From assembly GCA_018818235.1 (NCBI GenBank), contig JAHISE010000067.1:1-34699 (forward strand): 34,699 bases of DNA. The letters are read 5' to 3'. Origin of the DNA: Patescibacteria group bacterium. GTDB lineage: Bacteria > Patescibacteriota > Gracilibacteria > Peribacterales > Peribacteraceae. Both the position numbers and the translations under genes were made by a program. Of this stretch, positions 1 to 7,498 are shown in pieces; the stretch's first letter is position 1, and each line of letters begins with the position of its first letter. The notes below the pieces were generated by a model that saw only the letters and a list, made by a program, of their open reading frames with translations, had not been told where the DNA came from and did not search any database.

Positions 1-200
1 TGGAAATATTGATATTTTTCCGTATATTAAAACAAATCCGTCATCAGCCTTCGCTCCTCCGCTACGCTACGAAGCTACGGCCGACGAGAGGATGCTGTTA
101 TAGATAGAACTATTTTTCGGCTATAAAAAACAAATCCGTCACCAGAACGAATCTTTGCGGCGGAAGTGTTTTATCATCAGAATCAAAAAGTAAACTCTAA
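1..200. repeat. Dispersed repeat region with CTTCG/CTACGG hairpin
   Basis: No gene is seen here. The stretch has two diverged copies of a motif (AAACAAATCCGTCA/CCAG) around a hairpin of the CAGCCTTCG...CTACGGCCG type. The same arrangement recurs at 2544-2745, where the motif reads AAACAAAACCGCCAACCAG. Read on the minus strand, each hairpin is followed by a T-rich run (GGATTTGTTTT), so these may act as transcription terminators for leftward transcripts. That role is inferred. Confidence 0.55.
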
Positions 201-218
201 TCAACTGACGACATAACT

Positions 219-247
219 AGTATAGCAAACTTGACCCTAAATCTCAA
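219..247 (-). promoter_or_regulatory. Sigma70-like promoter, leftward
   Basis: On the minus strand a TTGAGA -35 box and a TATACT -10 box are separated by 17 bp, with TGC just before the -10 (extended -10). No ORF of size follows before the window edge; the first ATG after the -10 opens a five-codon frame. The same core (TTTGCTATACTAGT) recurs at 2822-2850. The promoter may drive a small RNA or a gene beyond the left edge. Confidence 0.5.
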
Positions 248-372
248 TACTTCAAAATATTAAGTACCATTTATTGGCTTATTTAAGCCATAAAAATCTT
301 TTTGACAATATTTCCCCAAAATCGATGATTTTAGGAAATCCAGAAAAAAATAGGTAAAAAAGCTGAAAATCG

Positions 373-404
373 AAAAAGACCTCATCCCGCTGTGGAATGA
401 GGTC
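373..404 (-). terminator. Rho-independent terminator of the isomerase gene
   Basis: On the minus strand an 11-bp stem (GACCTCATTCC / GGGATGAGGTC, one G-U pair) with a 5-nt loop is followed by TTTTT. It lies about 30 nt after the stop codon of the gene ending at 434 and points the same way. Confidence 0.85.
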
Positions 405-433
405 GGTTCTTGTTGGCAGATATATCGACGATG

Positions 434-1306
434 TCAGCACGCCTGACTGGGCATTTGACTCGCCGCGTCCAGTTTTTTCCACATGTGCCGCAGACTTTCC
501 TTGGCGAATTGGTTGACGTCCGGATCCGAATTGAAGGCTTCGACCGACACATACCCTTGGTAATTGATGTCGAGCAGTGCCCTGAAGATCTTCGCAAAGT
601 CCAGATCGCCGTATCCGGGAGCTTGCAGGTTTGATTCGTTGGCATGGAAGTGAGCAAGCAAATTCCCATACTTACGAATCAAAGTAGCAACACTAGCTGT
701 TTCCTTCTCGCCGAGTTCAATGGCCTTGCAGTCCAACAGCAGCTGGACATATTTCGAATCAACTGTAGTGGCAAGTATCGAAGCTTCTTCAGCCGTAGTC
801 ACGAAGTCATTCTCGCATTCCGCCAGCGGCTCAAGTGCAAGTGTTACACCGGTTTGCTCCAAAGTCGGAACAACCCTCCTCAGCGTTTCTACCACATTAG
901 AGAAAGCATCTCTGACATCCGCACCACGCAAGTCACGATTGGGTGGCGAGCCCAAGACCATAACCTTGCCACCGATGTCTGCGCAGAACTTCGCAAGATC
1001 CTGCAGGTAGATGGCCGTCCGCAAACGAGTTTCACTACTACTGCTCGTCACGTGGAACTGCTGCGCAGAATTCTTGATCTTGGCGAAGAGCCAATGAAGG
1101 CCAATGATTTCGATCCCCGCATTCGAAGCTGTCTTCGCAATCCCCCTGCGTTTCGCTGCCGAAACCCCCCTGATGTCTCCATCACCTTCGTTGACAGAGA
1201 ACGGAGTCAGCTCCGCTGCAGTGTAGCCGCAATCCTTTGCAAGATGATCGAAAATCCTTCGCAACTTCCAGCCTTCGAATAGTTCAGTACAACATGCAAA
1301 CTTCAT
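434..1306 (-). CDS. Sugar phosphate isomerase/epimerase (AP endonuclease 2-type TIM barrel)
   Basis: A 290-aa protein of the xylose-isomerase-like TIM-barrel family, which includes D-tagatose/D-psicose 3-epimerases, hydroxypyruvate isomerases and IolE/IolI-like enzymes. The expected metal-ligand and catalytic strands are visible: LALEPL (Glu), LLLDCKA (Asp), HFHANES (His) and YVSVEAF (C-terminal Glu). Length fits the family. The substrate cannot be read from sequence. The start is supported by an AGGAG ribosome-binding site 7 nt upstream, which is rare in this window, and a clean terminator follows. The gene is also more G+C-rich by eye than its neighbours. Together these suggest a more recently acquired or differently expressed gene (inference). 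It stands alone; the next gene upstream on the strand is a Crp/Fnr regulator. Confidence 0.85.
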   Translation of the reverse strand: MKFACCTELFEGWKLRRIFDHLAKDCGYTAAELTPFSVNEGDGDIRGVSAAKRRGIAKTASNAGIEIIGLHWLFAKIKNSAQQFHVTSSSSETRLRTAIYLQDLAKFCADIGGKVMVLGSPPNRDLRGADVRDAFSNVVETLRRVVPTLEQTGVTLALEPLAECENDFVTTAEEASILATTVDSKYVQLLLDCKAIELGEKETASVATLIRKYGNLLAHFHANESNLQAPGYGDLDFAKIFRALLDINYQGYVSVEAFNSDPDVNQFAKESLRHMWKKLDAASQMPSQAC

Positions 1307-1313
1307 CGTACCA

Positions 1314-1318
1314 CTCCT
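1314..1318 (-). promoter_or_regulatory. Shine-Dalgarno site AGGAG
   Basis: AGGAG lies 7 nt before the ATG of the isomerase gene. It is listed because most genes in this window lack any such site. Confidence 0.7.
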
Positions 1319-1466
1319 TTTCTCAAAACCCGGGTTTCTGAAACAGAGCTTTATGCTCCAACAATCTAAACATCGGCTATTGCCGTTACTGCCAAAAGAA
1401 CAATCCCAAATCTAGTCTTAAAAAAAGACCATATCCAGAGAACCATCCTACAACCTACAAGCTAAT

Positions 1467-2159
1467 TCACCCTCCAATCGCCGCCACCGCTCTAACCCCA
1501 CTCTCCGTCAAATGAATATGCTTCTTATCAATCTGAATTAAACCGGTCTGAGCCAGATCATTTAGCTGCTTGGTAACAGTTTCCCGTGTCAGCCCTGTCA
1601 TATTTCCAAGCTTTTCATGAGTGATCTTTGTCGGACGTCTGAGGATTTCAGGAAGAATACTCCCGGAATCTTTTTGATTAAGAAGTTTTACGGTTGCCAG
1701 AATTCTGTCCTTTGCCTGCAGAGCAGAAAGAGCTCTTATTTGTGACTCGTACTGAGCAAGACGTTTATTTAAAACTTTTAACGCACGGAAAGCAACCTCC
1801 GGCCTCTTCTGCAATATCTGCAAAAAGTAATCGTGCGGCAAAGTGCAAAGGTAACCCTTCTGCGTAAACTCCGCATAATGCTTATCGTGCGACTCGGGAT
1901 CAAATCCAATGTTTCCGAATACCGCACCGGGTTTGAGTATATCCAGTATCACATGTTTGCCATCCACTGACTTATAAAGCGTCACCTCTCCCTCTTTTAA
2001 TATATAAACATTCTCTACTGAATCTTGCGGAGTATAAATGAACTCTTTATTTTCATATTCCCTGTCAAAAACTCCCTGAACCATCTCGTGCATTTCTTCT
2101 TCACTAATTCCTGCGAATAGTTCGATGCTTTGGAGGTACCAAAGAGGTGGGCGTGGCAT
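1467..2159 (-). CDS. Crp/Fnr family transcriptional regulator
   Basis: A cyclic-nucleotide-binding-like beta-roll is followed by a C-terminal winged helix. The N-terminal part has the family's pattern of beta strands (YTPQDSVENVYILKEGEVTLY, GAVFGN). The C-terminal part holds a Crp-type helix-turn-helix (LGNMTGLTRETVTKQLNDL). No Cys cluster of an Fnr oxygen sensor is seen, so a non-FeS effector or redox-independent sensing is likely. The ORF can start 9 codons earlier, at 2186 (MPNSYTHF...). I prefer the Met at 2159 because a -10-like TACACT lies 9 nt before it, the spacing seen for many genes here. Regulated genes are unknown. Confidence in the family is high, in the start moderate. Confidence 0.88.
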   Translation of the reverse strand: MPRPPLWYLQSIELFAGISEEEMHEMVQGVFDREYENKEFIYTPQDSVENVYILKEGEVTLYKSVDGKHVILDILKPGAVFGNIGFDPESHDKHYAEFTQKGYLCTLPHDYFLQILQKRPEVAFRALKVLNKRLAQYESQIRALSALQAKDRILATVKLLNQKDSGSILPEILRRPTKITHEKLGNMTGLTRETVTKQLNDLAQTGLIQIDKKHIHLTESGVRAVAAIGG

Positions 2160-2339
2160 AGTAAAATGAGTGTAGGAGTTTGGCATAGTAATAGGAAGGT
2201 AATTAGACGTTTCTTTTGTGCCTCTTTCTTACAAAGAAAGCTATAACGAGTCCAAAACCGGTGAGTAAAGAGATTCTAAACATGCGTGTATTTTGATCAG
2301 ATAGTGATTTGAGTTCTGTAAGGTTGATTACAATTTTCC

Positions 2340-2499
2340 CTCCACCTCCTCTCCCCCTGGCCCCCTCTCCACGGGAGAGGGGGAACTCCGCTATTGGAGA
2401 GAACAAACTTTAGATTCTCCAGTAGCGGAGCTCCCCTCCTCCTTAGGAGGAGGGGCCGGGGGTGGAGGGGCTACTTTGGAGAGGGGCCGGGGGTGAGGT
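2340..2499. repeat. C/G-rich inverted repeat element (CCTCACCCC...GGGGTGAGG family), copy A
   Basis: The element begins with CTCCCCCTGGCCCCCTCTCC and ends with AGAGGGGCCGGGGGTGAGG, near-complementary arms that would fold into a long hairpin. The middle carries TTGGAGAGAACAAAC, shared with the copy at 16683. Three related elements occur at 14094, 16683 and 32114. Confidence 0.8.
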
Positions 2500-2543
2500 A
2501 ATATAATGCAAACAACAACAGCATCCATCTAAACCGAAGGTCA

Positions 2544-2745
2544 TTAAACAAAACCGCCAACCAGCCTTCGCTCGCTGCGGCGAGACTACGGCCGGCGGGA
2601 GATGTAATTAATCCACAAACATAATTTATATGCTGTTATTAAACAAAACCGCCAACCAGCCTTCGCCTATGGGCTACGGCCGGCGGGAGATGTAATTAAT
2701 CCACAAACATAATTTATATGCTGTTATTAAACAAAACCGCCAACC
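2544..2745. repeat. Tandem ~90-bp repeats with terminator-like hairpins
   Basis: Two and a fraction copies of a unit running TTAAACAAAACCGCCAACCAG, a CTTCG...CTACGG hairpin, GGCGGGAGATGTAATTAATCC and ATAATTTATATGCTGTTA. On the minus strand each hairpin (CCGCCGGCC...GGTTGGCGG) is followed by TTTTGTTT, the form of an intrinsic terminator. The array lies downstream of the minus-strand promoter at 2822-2850, so it may be a stack of terminators (inference). Confidence 0.7.
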
Positions 2746-2821
2746 AAATAAATTCGGAAGACGGTCCTGTAGCGTCACCGGATGAAATAAAGCAAGCTCC
2801 ATAACAACCAATGACATTACT

Positions 2822-2850
2822 AGTATAGCAAACTTTACGTGTTTTTGGAA
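2822..2850 (-). promoter_or_regulatory. Promoter-like core shared with 219-247
   Basis: The minus strand reads TTCCAA, 17 bp, TATACT with TGC before the -10. The surrounding TTTGCTATACTAGTNATGTC is nearly identical to the copy at 219. A 67-codon ORF (2674-2877) overlaps it, but it runs through repeat sequence and I do not treat it as a gene. Confidence 0.4.
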
Positions 2851-2936
2851 CCCCAAAATTTGTATTCCATTAGCCATTTAAATGCAGATTTTTGACCTCG
2901 TGATCAACTAATCGCAAACATTTGTTGAAGATCAAA

Positions 2937-2967
2937 GGCCAGACGGATTCACTCCGTCTGGCCTTTT
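2937..2967 (+). terminator. Intrinsic terminator hairpin upstream of glutamine synthetase
   Basis: A perfect 11-bp stem (GGCCAGACGGA / TCCGTCTGGCC) with a 5-nt loop is followed by TTTT on the plus strand; AAA precedes it, so it could also work leftward. No plus-strand gene is seen before it. It may end a small RNA, or the decayed remains of a gene, or insulate glnA from leftward or rightward read-through. Confidence 0.7.
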
Positions 2968-3029
2968 GCTTACCTACAAGTTACCTCCTTCAACCTAATA
3001 CAAGTCCCCTTTTCATAAAACCCACTCAT

Positions 3030-3038
3030 TGCTATAGT
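3030..3038 (+). promoter_or_regulatory. Extended -10 promoter of glutamine synthetase
   Basis: TGCTATAGT lies about 28 nt before the preferred ATG at 3066. A weak TTTTCA lies 17 bp upstream as -35. The predicted leader is about 20 nt, pyrimidine-rich, and has no Shine-Dalgarno site. Confidence 0.5.
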
Positions 3039-3065
3039 GACTCCCTTCATTTCCTCTCCCACTCA

Positions 3066-4406
3066 ATGAAATACCAATCAAAAGAACAAGTCATGGATGC
3101 AATCGGTCGCGAGAATGTGCAGTTTATTCGGCTGCAGTTTACAGATACTTGCGGAGCACTAAAGGCTGTAACCATTCCCGCAAGTAAAATGGCAGACGCA
3201 ATAGACCACAATGTTTGGTTTGATGGATCTTCCATAGAAGGATTCACCAGAATTTGCGAAAGTGATATGTTCCTCAAGCTTGATCTTAGTACTTTTGCAA
3301 TTATCCCTTGGACAGTTGGAAATGGGATAGTTGTTGCAAGATGTATATGCAATGTGTTTCTTCCTGACGGGCAACCATTCGCAGGAGATCCCCGTCATAT
3401 TCTTGCTACACAAATAGAACGTGCAACCCGAATGGGATTTGATTACTACGTTGGACCGGAATTGGAATTTTTCTTGTTCGAAAAAGGTGAAAATGGAGAA
3501 CTTATGCCACTGCCTCACGACACGGCAGGCTACTTTGATCAAACATCAGACAAAGCTGCACAAATCAGAAAAGAAATTGCATTGGCACTGGATAAATTTG
3601 GTCTGGATGTGGAAGCACTTCATCATGAGGTTGCGGCAGCACAACACGAGATCGATTTTAAGTACGCAGATGCGCTATCAACTGCCGATGCTACGATGAC
3701 AATGAAGTTTACAATCAAAGCCATCGCAGAACAGCACGGACTTTATGGAACTTTTATGCCCAAACCGATTGCCGGAATAAACGGATCCGGAATGCACGTT
3801 CATCAGAGTCTTTTCAGGGAAGATACTCCCCTCTTCTTCGATGCAAACGATCCTTATAAGTTGTCACAAGTAGCAAAACAATTCTTAGCCGGTCAGTTGG
3901 CACACATAAAAGCGATATGTGCGATAACAAATCCTCTGGTTAATTCATACAAACGACTTGTAGCAGGATACGAAGCACCTGTTTACATAGCTTGGGGGCA
4001 GAAGAATCGTTCAACTTTGATTCGCGTTCCCAGATATACACCGGGACGCGAAAAAGCAACACGCTTCGAGCTACGATGTCCTGACCCAAGTACAAATCCA
4101 TATCTTGCATTCGCAGTAATGCTCGCAGCGGGGCTGGATGGAATAGAAAGACAAATGGAAGTACCAACTGCCGTTGAAGAAAACCTTTATGAACTTACCG
4201 TAGCAGAAGCTCGTGCCAAGGGATTTGACGTTTTGCCTCAGTCACTGGATGAATCACTAGGCTTTCTGGAGAAGGATACTGTTATTCGCGGTGCGCTCGG
4301 TGAACATACATACAACGCATTCACAAGAGCAAAGAAATCGGAGTGTGAACAATACAGAGTTCAAGTGAGTGAGTGGGAGATGGATGCTTACTTTGGGAAA
4401 TACTAG
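3066..4406 (+). CDS. glnA: Glutamine synthetase type I
   Basis: ATP-dependent synthesis of glutamine from glutamate and ammonia. The 446-aa protein shows the class I landmarks: WFDGSSIEGF near residue 50, GPELEFFLF (metal-binding Glu), NGSGMHVHQSL (His of the active site), KNRSTLIRVPR (glutamate and ATP binding) and FELRCPDPSTNPYLAF. Length and the absence of the approximately 25-residue insertion place it nearer the GSI-alpha type, which is regulated by feedback and protein partners rather than adenylylation (family knowledge). The track ORF begins at 2922, but the first 48 residues are translated terminator and promoter sequence. MKYQSKEQVMDAI is the natural start. It is monocistronic, followed by heptad repeats. 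Confidence 0.96.
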   Translation: MKYQSKEQVMDAIGRENVQFIRLQFTDTCGALKAVTIPASKMADAIDHNVWFDGSSIEGFTRICESDMFLKLDLSTFAIIPWTVGNGIVVARCICNVFLPDGQPFAGDPRHILATQIERATRMGFDYYVGPELEFFLFEKGENGELMPLPHDTAGYFDQTSDKAAQIRKEIALALDKFGLDVEALHHEVAAAQHEIDFKYADALSTADATMTMKFTIKAIAEQHGLYGTFMPKPIAGINGSGMHVHQSLFREDTPLFFDANDPYKLSQVAKQFLAGQLAHIKAICAITNPLVNSYKRLVAGYEAPVYIAWGQKNRSTLIRVPRYTPGREKATRFELRCPDPSTNPYLAFAVMLAAGLDGIERQMEVPTAVEENLYELTVAEARAKGFDVLPQSLDESLGFLEKDTVIRGALGEHTYNAFTRAKKSECEQYRVQVSEWEMDAYFGKY

Positions 4407-4413
4407 GCGACAG

Positions 4414-4460
4414 TTGACATTTGACTTTTGACAATTGACCTTCGACTTTCGACTTTCAAT
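4414..4460. repeat. Degenerate heptad tandem repeat (TTGACAT type)
   Basis: Six successive 7-mers, TTGACAT, TTGACTT, TTGACAA, TTGACCT, TCGACTT, TCGACTT, then a partial. The phase is strictly seven although the sequence varies, showing an old or imperfectly copied array. Confidence 0.8.
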
Positions 4461-4625
4461 AAATCACATACTCTGGCGTGGCTATGAAGCATTATTCACA
4501 AATTATTATAGAATTGACATTGGTATTATTTTGATATGGAATTGGTGTAATAATATATTCCCTTATCAAAAGCAAACTGTTCTGCCTTGCAATAGTTTTG
4601 CTGAGTGGTGTATGCTCTTCCACCC

Positions 4626-5021
4626 ATGGCAAATGACACCTCACAACAACCGGCTACTAAACAGGATATTACTGAGGCAATCGGAAATCTTCATCAATAC
4701 ATGGTTAAATGGAAAGATGAGAATCTGGTAAGTAATAAGAAATGGAAAGATGAAATCATTAATGCGACTGATGAAAAGATATTAAAGTCAGAAAACAGGA
4801 TAATTCGCATACTCAAAAGATATTTTGATACCAATATTGAGCTTGCACTTGAACGTCAGGAAACAAGCTTGATACATAAGTTTAATGTTATCGCCGAAAA
4901 CCTTCATCATAATGCAGTGGGTGCCAACAAAGATGAAATCGAAACGCTAAAAGATACACACAAAACTCATGACCTACGAATAACAAGATTGGAAAAACAC
5001 ACCAACCTCATTGCAGCCTGA
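4626..5021 (+). CDS. Hypothetical coiled-coil protein
   Basis: A 131-aa, soluble, highly charged protein with no signal peptide. It opens with MANDTSQQPATKQDITEAIGNL; the rest is predicted long helix with heptad-like hydrophobic spacing (LKSENRIIRILKRYFDTNIE; DEIETLKDTHKTHDLRITRLE). The T-KQDI opening followed by long helices resembles the many short coiled-coil proteins of CPR genomes, but I recognise no family. The start at 4626 is preferred over the track start because a -10-like TATGCT lies 9 nt before it. It is convergent with the MscS gene. Confidence 0.6.
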   Translation: MANDTSQQPATKQDITEAIGNLHQYMVKWKDENLVSNKKWKDEIINATDEKILKSENRIIRILKRYFDTNIELALERQETSLIHKFNVIAENLHHNAVGANKDEIETLKDTHKTHDLRITRLEKHTNLIAA

Positions 5022-5050
5022 CCTACTGTCGAAAGTCGAATGTCGATTGC

Positions 5051-5081
5051 GTAAAGCAACGTGGTTGCCACGCAACTTTAC
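5051..5081. terminator. Imperfect hairpin between convergent genes
   Basis: GTAAAGCAACGTGG and CCACGCAACTTTAC form a 14-bp imperfect stem with a 3-nt loop, flanked by TCGATTG on both sides. No good U-tract follows. It is placed between the coiled-coil ORF and the mscS stop codon and could end transcripts from both sides. Confidence 0.35.
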
Positions 5082-5099
5082 GTTGTCGATTGTAAACTA

Positions 5100-6164
5100 T
5101 CAATTATTGACATAAACCGTCTGCGTCGGGAACGCCATCTCTATCCCCTCTTTTGCAAACGCTTCCATGATTTTCAGATTCATCTCCTGTTGAGATTCCA
5201 TATAATCAACATACTCGCTGGAAGTTGTGTAGTAAACAATCTCGTAATTCAGACTAAAGTCACCAAATTCAAAGAAATGCGCCCGATCAAACTCTGTCTT
5301 TTTCAAAGGATCAATGCTGTCCTTAATTATCTGAGGAATCTTTTTTAGTTTTTCCGTCGGAGTTGCATATGTAACACCGATATTAAACACAACCCGTCTC
5401 TTTTTCATTCTCTTAAAATTCTGCACTCTTGCCGTAGTTAATTCGCTATTCGAAATAACAATTTCCTCACCCTGTACCGATTCTATTCTGGTTGTTTTTA
5501 CTCCAATGTGTTTGACCTTACCTTTGTCCGTGCCAACTACAATAAAATCTCCTTCCTGAAACGGCTTGTCTATTGCAATCGAGAGCGAACTGAACATATC
5601 ACTAAGGACACTTTGTAGAGCAAGTGAAATTGCCAAGCCTCCAATACCTAAGCCCGCGATAAGTGATGTGATATTGAATCCAAGGTTGCTTAAGATCAAA
5701 AGCAAACCAACTGACCATAGAATTATTTTGATAAAGATAGAAAAAACTCCTGACACCCTTTTTTCTTCTTCCTCAGACAATCCTTGTTGCTTTGCCTTCA
5801 TGCTTTTTACGATGAAGAAGTGTATTACTCTTTCGATGAGTTTGATAACTTCGTAGATTACCGCGAATAGGAATATTCCCTTAAGCAACACATTGATCAC
5901 CGGAGTTAATGAGAGCGACTGAACGGATGAGTACAAAGCAATCGCCACATAAAACAGTCCCCCAACTCCTTCCAAGACATCCAGAATTACATCATCCAAC
6001 TTCATACTTGTCTTGCTTGCAATTTTACGAACCTTTTTAAGCAGAAACTTCCATATGATTGTAAGTGCAATATAGACCACAACAAACGTAGCTGTGGCAA
6101 TCAGAAGATCCTGAATGGTATTTGAGCCGATGCTTTTGGTTAGAATATCTGAGTAGTTTTCCAT
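5100..6164 (-). CDS. mscS: MscS-family small-conductance mechanosensitive channel
   Basis: A 354-aa membrane protein that would release solutes on osmotic downshock. The N-terminal ~165 residues hold about four hydrophobic segments. The pore-lining helix and start of the beta domain are the classic MscS stretch (GLGIGGLAISLALQSVLSDM, then KPFQEGDFIVVG). KGKVKHIGVKTTRIESVQGEEIVISN and the C-terminal alpha/beta domain follow. Length is between E. coli MscS (286 aa) and larger paralogs. A TACAAT -10-like box lies 8 nt before the ATG, implying a leaderless mRNA. It is divergent from the IPP isomerase gene. Confidence 0.93.
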   Translation of the reverse strand: MENYSDILTKSIGSNTIQDLLIATATFVVVYIALTIIWKFLLKKVRKIASKTSMKLDDVILDVLEGVGGLFYVAIALYSSVQSLSLTPVINVLLKGIFLFAVIYEVIKLIERVIHFFIVKSMKAKQQGLSEEEEKRVSGVFSIFIKIILWSVGLLLILSNLGFNITSLIAGLGIGGLAISLALQSVLSDMFSSLSIAIDKPFQEGDFIVVGTDKGKVKHIGVKTTRIESVQGEEIVISNSELTTARVQNFKRMKKRRVVFNIGVTYATPTEKLKKIPQIIKDSIDPLKKTEFDRAHFFEFGDFSLNYEIVYYTTSSEYVDYMESQQEMNLKIMEAFAKEGIEMAFPTQTVYVNN

Positions 6165-6172
6165 ATGGAAAT

Positions 6173-6218
6173 ATTGTAACGCAATCTAATGCAACCGACC
6201 AGTTTTTAGTACTATACT
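6173..6218. promoter_or_regulatory. Divergent near-leaderless promoters of mscS and idi
   Basis: A 62-bp gap separates the two start codons. Leftward, TACAAT (6173-6178 complement) lies 8 nt before the mscS ATG. Rightward, TATACT (6213-6218) lies 8 nt before the idi ATG. Neither gene has a Shine-Dalgarno site and -35 boxes are weak. Confidence 0.6.
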
Positions 6219-6226
6219 GGTAGTCC

Positions 6227-6745
6227 ATGAAACACGCCCTCCTTTGCACCGAACAAGGTATCCCGCAAGGAACCTCAAATGTCGACTACGCACACGCTGC
6301 GCCGGGCAAGCTGCATAGAGCTTTTTCCATATTTATATTCAGAAATAATTATACTGAATTACTTATCCAAAAGAGGACTGACGGAAAGCGATTTGGAGGA
6401 CTCTGGGCAAATACCTGCTGTTCCCATCTGCAGGAAAACGAAGATTTGATCGCAGCAGCAGAGAAAAGGCTCAAGGAAGAGTGCGGATTCACCTGTCCAC
6501 TCACTGAACACTCCTCCTTTATATATAGAGCGAACGATCCAACTGGAGATGCTGTTGAATATGAGTTTGATTCGATATTAATAGGTGACTTCACAAACCC
6601 TAACCTTAATCCTGATCCCACCGAGATTTCCGAACTGAAATGGATCAACATCGATAAGCTTACAAACGAAATCGAAAACAATCCTGAGAAATTTGCACCA
6701 TGGCTTCCAATAGCACTTGATCGGATCTTGAGTATAGAAATTTGA
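6227..6745 (+). CDS. idi: Isopentenyl-diphosphate delta-isomerase, type I
   Basis: Interconverts IPP and DMAPP, the two isoprenoid building blocks. It is a Nudix-fold type I enzyme of 172 aa, close to the 182 aa of E. coli Idi. Visible motifs are GKLHRAFSIFIF (metal-ligand His), WANTCCSHL (catalytic Cys and metal His), an EECGF Nudix-box remnant and the EYEFDSILIG strand with the catalytic Glu. Being Mg/Mn-dependent rather than flavin-dependent (type II) is unusual for a cluster whose other genes look archaeal-like. It is the first gene of the plus-strand isoprenoid cluster. Confidence 0.94.
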   Translation: MKHALLCTEQGIPQGTSNVDYAHAAPGKLHRAFSIFIFRNNYTELLIQKRTDGKRFGGLWANTCCSHLQENEDLIAAAEKRLKEECGFTCPLTEHSSFIYRANDPTGDAVEYEFDSILIGDFTNPNLNPDPTEISELKWINIDKLTNEIENNPEKFAPWLPIALDRILSIEI

Positions 6746-6758
6746 TAAGATATCGACC

Positions 6759-6779
6759 GGATTCCGGATTCCGGATTCC
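6759..6779. repeat. Three tandem GGATTCC heptamers (intergenic copy)
   Basis: Exactly three copies of GGATTCC lie between idi and uppS. The same triplet of heptamers lies inside HMG-CoA reductase (10122-10142) and the DUF35-kinase gene (15760-15780). Confidence 0.9.
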
Positions 6780-6802
6780 GAATCTACGCTTCGCATAACA
6801 AT

Positions 6803-7498
6803 ATGGATAAACCTTCAAGCTTACATCTCGCAATCATCCCTGACGGAAATAGACGTTGGGCGAAGAATCGCAGCCTCCACCCCTGGAAAGGACACGAACA
6901 AGCAATAGAAAACTTCCGATCTATAACAGAGTGGTGCAGAAACGATCCGCGTGTGAACATTCTGACTGTCTGGTGCTTCTCTACAGAAAACTGGAAGCGT
7001 GATCCAAAGGAAATAGAGATGCTTATGAAGATGTTGGAGGATTATTTAAGAAAGGAGCAGGAAGGTTTTATCGAAAAGAAGACAAAGTCCCTTCATTCCG
7101 GAAGAAAAGATAGGATCCCCTCTTCTCTTGCGCAGTTAATTGAGGAAGTTGAAAAGAAAACTGCTGACCAGTCCGAATTTACTCTGCACTTGGCTGTTGA
7201 TTACGGTGGGAAGGATGAGATCATACGTGCAATCAATAAAATATCCGTAACGGAAGATTGCGATCTTCCGCTGCGATCAGAAAATGGTATTCGTGAGCAT
7301 CTCGACCATCCGGAATTGTCTGATATTGATTTGATCATCCGAACTTCCGGTGAACAAAGAACCAGCAACTTCTTCCTTTGGCAAACTGTTCACTCCGAAT
7401 GGGTTTTTAATAACAAGTTGTTCCCTGATTTTGAAGTTAGTGACCTAGAATCTGCAGTTGATGACTTCGCAAATCGTACACGTCGCTTTGGTTCATGA
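6803..7498 (+). CDS. uppS: Undecaprenyl diphosphate synthase (cis-prenyltransferase)
   Basis: Elongates a short prenyl diphosphate with IPP to the C55 lipid carrier for peptidoglycan and other cell-surface glycans. The 231-aa protein has the UPPS signatures: IIPDGNRRWAK with the catalytic Asp, FSTENWKR, and DLIIRTSGEQRTSNFFLWQ near residue 178. It overlaps mevalonate kinase by 4 nt (ATGA), so the two are translationally coupled. An in-frame hairpin repeat at 7251-7270 encodes TEDCDLPLR in the variable loop before the DLIIRTSGE motif. Its presence in the mevalonate cluster ties IPP supply to cell-wall lipid. Confidence 0.95.
   Translation: MDKPSSLHLAIIPDGNRRWAKNRSLHPWKGHEQAIENFRSITEWCRNDPRVNILTVWCFSTENWKRDPKEIEMLMKMLEDYLRKEQEGFIEKKTKSLHSGRKDRIPSSLAQLIEEVEKKTADQSEFTLHLAVDYGGKDEIIRAINKISVTEDCDLPLRSENGIREHLDHPELSDIDLIIRTSGEQRTSNFFLWQTVHSEWVFNNKLFPDFEVSDLESAVDDFANRTRRFGS
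7251..7270. repeat. 20-bp hairpin element in uppS
   Basis: CGGAAGAT-TGCG-ATCTTCCG: 8-bp perfect stem with a 4-nt loop, preceded by CGTAA and followed by CTGCGATC. It is translated in frame as part of V-x-E-D-x-x-L-P-L-R, the peptide also found in HMG-CoA reductase and HMG-CoA synthase. Confidence 0.88.

Noticed and set aside
644-1282. 212-aa plus-strand ORF opposite the isomerase gene
   Set aside because: Shadow of the minus-strand gene, which has domain motifs, a ribosome-binding site and a terminator.
2203-2406. 67-aa minus-strand ORF with a hydrophobic C-terminal half (ISLLTGFGLVIAFFV) upstream of the Crp gene
   Set aside because: The first third is translated C/G-rich repeat. A shorter real frame from an internal Met is possible but has no support beyond one hydrophobic stretch.
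2674-2877. 67-aa minus-strand ORF starting before the promoter-like TATACT
   Set aside because: It runs through the promoter core and then the tandem repeat units; the copy at 219 has a stop after five codons from the matching ATG.
2882-2911. Nine-codon frame (MQIFDLVIN) just before the hairpin at 2937, resembling a leader peptide with an attenuator
   Set aside because: No run of Gln or other regulatory codons and no alternative hairpin; the glnA promoter lies downstream of the terminator, so attenuation of glnA is not supported.
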